Shown here one piece after another: positions 62,217-64,000 of a stretch of 64,000 nt of DNA. The notes beneath the pieces were generated by a model. It ran no database searches and was not told the origin of the DNA. It was given only the letters and a program-made list of their open reading frames with translations. This stretch comes from Alteromonas gracilis. GTDB lineage: Bacteria; Pseudomonadota; Gammaproteobacteria; Enterobacterales; Alteromonadaceae. The stretch is from NCBI RefSeq assembly GCF_002993325.1, contig NZ_PVNO01000003.1, positions 1 to 64,000 of the forward strand, read 5' to 3'. Both the position numbers and the translations under genes were made by a program. Each line of letters begins with the position of its first letter. The stretch's first letter is position 1.

Positions 62217-63356
62217 CTATTTATCTGATGCTTTTAGCTTTTTAACAACCGCGTTCACGCCAATAAGCAAATCTTCACCTAATTGACGGCTGCGCTGTAC
62301 CGACCATCCATAAATGTCGTCCGGCACATTAGCGTTGTCTTTAAATGGCATTTCCACTGTGTATGCCATACATTTGAATTTCTCACCCACCGCATTTGAC
62401 GCAACGGTTAAATTAGCCTTACCTGGCTCGTCTTTGTCGTAACCAAATTCATCCTGAAACTCAGGCGTTGCATTCAATAGCGCATCTTTAAACGTATTTT
62501 CAAGCATTTTAATAGTATCGTTGTAGCTTGGGTTGCCTTCACTTCCTGCTACAAAGTTGTACGGCAATGCCTCATCACCGTGCAAATCAAGATACATGTC
62601 CACACCAATTTCACTCATCGCGTTAAGTACGTAAAGTACTTCTGGGCTTTTTTCTTGCGAGGGAGTTGCCCACTCGCGATTGAGGTTGGTGCCTACAGCG
62701 TTGGTACGCAGATGGCCTCGTGCGCTGCCGTCTGGGTTCATGTTTGGTACAATGTAGAACACGGCGTTATCAAGCAACTGTCGCGCCAAACCATCTTGCT
62801 CGTCAAGTAAACGATATATAATGCCCTCTGCGCACCACTCGGCCATCGTTTCGCCAGGGTGTTGGCGGGCTGTTATCCATACCTTTTTCTTCTCTGGCGT
62901 TTCTTCACCGATTACCAGCAAAGACATATCACGGCCATCTAGGGTAAGGCCTAAGAATTTGTGCTCACACAACAATGACATTTGCGCATCGTGCACAAGA
63001 TCGAGATGGCGTTCATAGCTGTACGGAATGAAATACGCAAAGTAAACGCTAGGCTGTTCTAACGTTAGTGAAAACGTAAGGTTGTCACCGTCAAATTCGC
63101 TAGGAATGCGAAACCACGTTTGACGATCGTAAGACGCTAGAACGTTATATCCTTTCCAACCTTCTGGATATGCTGACTTTGCCAAGTTACCGATGGTCAT
63201 TGTGTGCGTTACAAAGGTTTCGCCCACTAAACGAAAATGAAACCACTGAGCAAATTCAGATTGATTATCGTTGGGAATGGTAAGACGAATATCGTCTGGT
63301 GATTGTGCGCTAACTACTTCGATGTTACCGCTGTCGAATTGACTGGAAATATGCAT
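62217..63356 (-). CDS. M14 cytosolic-carboxypeptidase-like metallopeptidase
   Basis: A 379-residue zinc carboxypeptidase of the CCP/Nna1-like branch of family M14. The N-terminal beta domain (about 1-120, WFHFRLVGETFVTHTMTIGN) is typical of that branch. Zinc ligands: H and E in RQHPGETMAEW (about 165-175) and His in LDLHGDEALPYN (about 257). A C-terminal Glu appears in AYTVEMPFKD, as in M14. No signal peptide, so it acts in the cytoplasm. Eukaryotic relatives remove Glu from tubulin tails; bacterial substrates are mostly unknown. Confidence 0.9.
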   Translation of the reverse strand: MHISSQFDSGNIEVVSAQSPDDIRLTIPNDNQSEFAQWFHFRLVGETFVTHTMTIGNLAKSAYPEGWKGYNVLASYDRQTWFRIPSEFDGDNLTFSLTLEQPSVYFAYFIPYSYERHLDLVHDAQMSLLCEHKFLGLTLDGRDMSLLVIGEETPEKKKVWITARQHPGETMAEWCAEGIIYRLLDEQDGLARQLLDNAVFYIVPNMNPDGSARGHLRTNAVGTNLNREWATPSQEKSPEVLYVLNAMSEIGVDMYLDLHGDEALPYNFVAGSEGNPSYNDTIKMLENTFKDALLNATPEFQDEFGYDKDEPGKANLTVASNAVGEKFKCMAYTVEMPFKDNANVPDDIYGWSVQRSRQLGEDLLIGVNAVVKKLKASDK

Positions 63357-63467
63357 AGACTGTCGTTTTCCTCGTTATTTGAGCGCTAATTTAGCATAGA
63401 CATAAACACAAATTCCACGCACTCAGCGGCTTTTGTACTGTCGAAAGTATACAAAATGTTTACACCA

Positions 63468-63500
63468 TCAAAAAACCGACCACTTGGGTCGGTTTTTTAT
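63468..63500. terminator. Intrinsic terminator after GAPDH
   Basis: AAAAAACCGACC (63470-63481) pairs with GGTCGGTTTTTT (63487-63498) with a five-base loop; A and T runs on both sides. It lies 35 bases after the GAPDH stop. Confidence 0.92.
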
Positions 63501-63532
63501 ACAGTTTAAAGCTCAGCTTTATAAAAAATTAC

Positions 63533-64000
63533 TTAAAGCGGCAATGTAGGAAAGCTTAGCCCTGCCATATCGCGAACTACGCGCAATACCTGACAGCTGT
63601 AACCAAACTCGTTGTCGTACCATACATAAAGCGTTAAGCGGTTGTCTGCGGCAATGGTTGCCTGAGAATCCACTACTGACGCAGCGCGAGAGCCAACTAA
63701 GTCTGTAGATACAATCTCTTTACTTGCTGTGTAGTCAATTTGATGCTGAAGCTTTGAGAACAGTGCGGTATCACGAAGGAATTCGTTTACTGCAATGCGA
63801 TCTACTGACGTTTTAAGATTCAAGTTCAAAATAGCTAAAGACACATTCGGCGTAGGTACACGGATAGCGTTACCAGTGAGTTTACCCGCTAATTTCGGAT
63901 ATGCCTTAGCAACCGCTTTCGCCGCACCAGTTTCGGTAATTACCATGTTAAGCGGTGCACTTCGTCCGCGACGGTCGCCTTTGTGGTAGTTATCGATCAG
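63533..64000 (-). CDS. Glyceraldehyde-3-phosphate dehydrogenase, C-terminal part (cut by window end)
   Basis: The visible 155 residues are the C-terminal part of GAPDH, which oxidises glyceraldehyde-3-phosphate to 1,3-bisphosphoglycerate. The frame stays open through 64000 (LIDNYHKGDRRGRSAPLN before the first visible Met), so the 5' part lies outside the window. NAIRVPTPNVSLAILNLNL and YVWYDNEFGYSCQVLRVV are strong signatures. The catalytic Cys lies beyond the edge. The sequence looks like the longer GapB-like form found in marine gammaproteobacteria, but this cannot be confirmed here. Confidence 0.93.
   Translation of the reverse strand: MIDNYHKGDRRGRSAPLNMVITETGAAKAVAKAYPKLAGKLTGNAIRVPTPNVSLAILNLNLKTSVDRIAVNEFLRDTALFSKLQHQIDYTASKEIVSTDLVGSRAASVVDSQATIAADNRLTLYVWYDNEFGYSCQVLRVVRDMAGLSFPTLPL

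Overview
The window looks like chromosomal DNA of a marine, aerobic gammaproteobacterium. Base composition is in the mid-40s % GC by eye. The gene families and their order (recC-recB-recD, hdfR next to maoP, trhP-yfhL, MesX-MesD, a DUF349 protein with YeaC) fit Alteromonas or a close Alteromonadaceae relative. The genus is an inference from gene content, not from a marker gene.

Layout. 1-1223: a complete-looking IS30-family element with inverted ends. 1388-5234: an accessory-looking block (Gate-domain membrane protein, two RidA-type deaminases, a PhzF-type isomerase) with a LysR regulator upstream on the same strand. 6001-8448: a secreted zinc metalloprotease. 8725-13111: the tRNA hydroxylation pair trhP/yfhL, a class I aminotransferase and a saccharopine-dehydrogenase-like reductase. 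13284-17433: a Tat-exported HisC-like aminotransferase, a small Rho-N-like protein and the folate-independent methionine synthase pair MesX/MesD. 17565-21565: small metabolic and repair genes (hotdog-like protein, RhtA-type exporter, DUF2945 protein, Mpg-type glycosylase, two unknowns). 21612-31398: recC-recB-recD on the minus strand. 32082-40501: a dUTPase-like enzyme, an acyl-CoA ligase, a very large propeller-PAS-GGDEF-EAL sensor and an RNase J-like enzyme.

40567-43156 holds two DUF genes, an HdfR-type regulator, a 55-residue basic protein and MaoP. 43352-46617 holds a PRC-barrel protein, an ArsR regulator with the cysteine spacing of persulfide sensors, a divergent rhodanese, a LysR regulator and an ExoD-family protein. 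47071-52712 is a five-gene phosphorelay cluster: a sigma-54 response regulator, a stand-alone histidine-kinase-dimerisation-like mini-protein, a CHASE3 kinase, an Rcp1-like receiver and a REC-kinase-REC-REC hybrid. It is followed in the same direction by seven small membrane or lipoprotein genes of envelope-stress type (52916-56371), including a YqjD/YqjE/YqjK-like trio and a YtjA homologue. 56437-60202 is a DUF349/YeaC/zinc-ribbon operon. The window ends with an alanine/glycine:cation symporter, an M14 cytosolic-carboxypeptidase-like enzyme and the 3' part of a GAPDH gene.

Strongest leads: the orphan dimerisation-domain protein in the signalling cluster, the SqrR/BigR-like regulator with a perfect palindrome in front of a rhodanese, the MesX-MesD pair, and a REP-like sequence that occurs as a hairpin beside recD and again, in frame, inside recB. 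I saw no CRISPR array, prophage, rRNA or tRNA gene. No wholly new multi-gene system is proven here.
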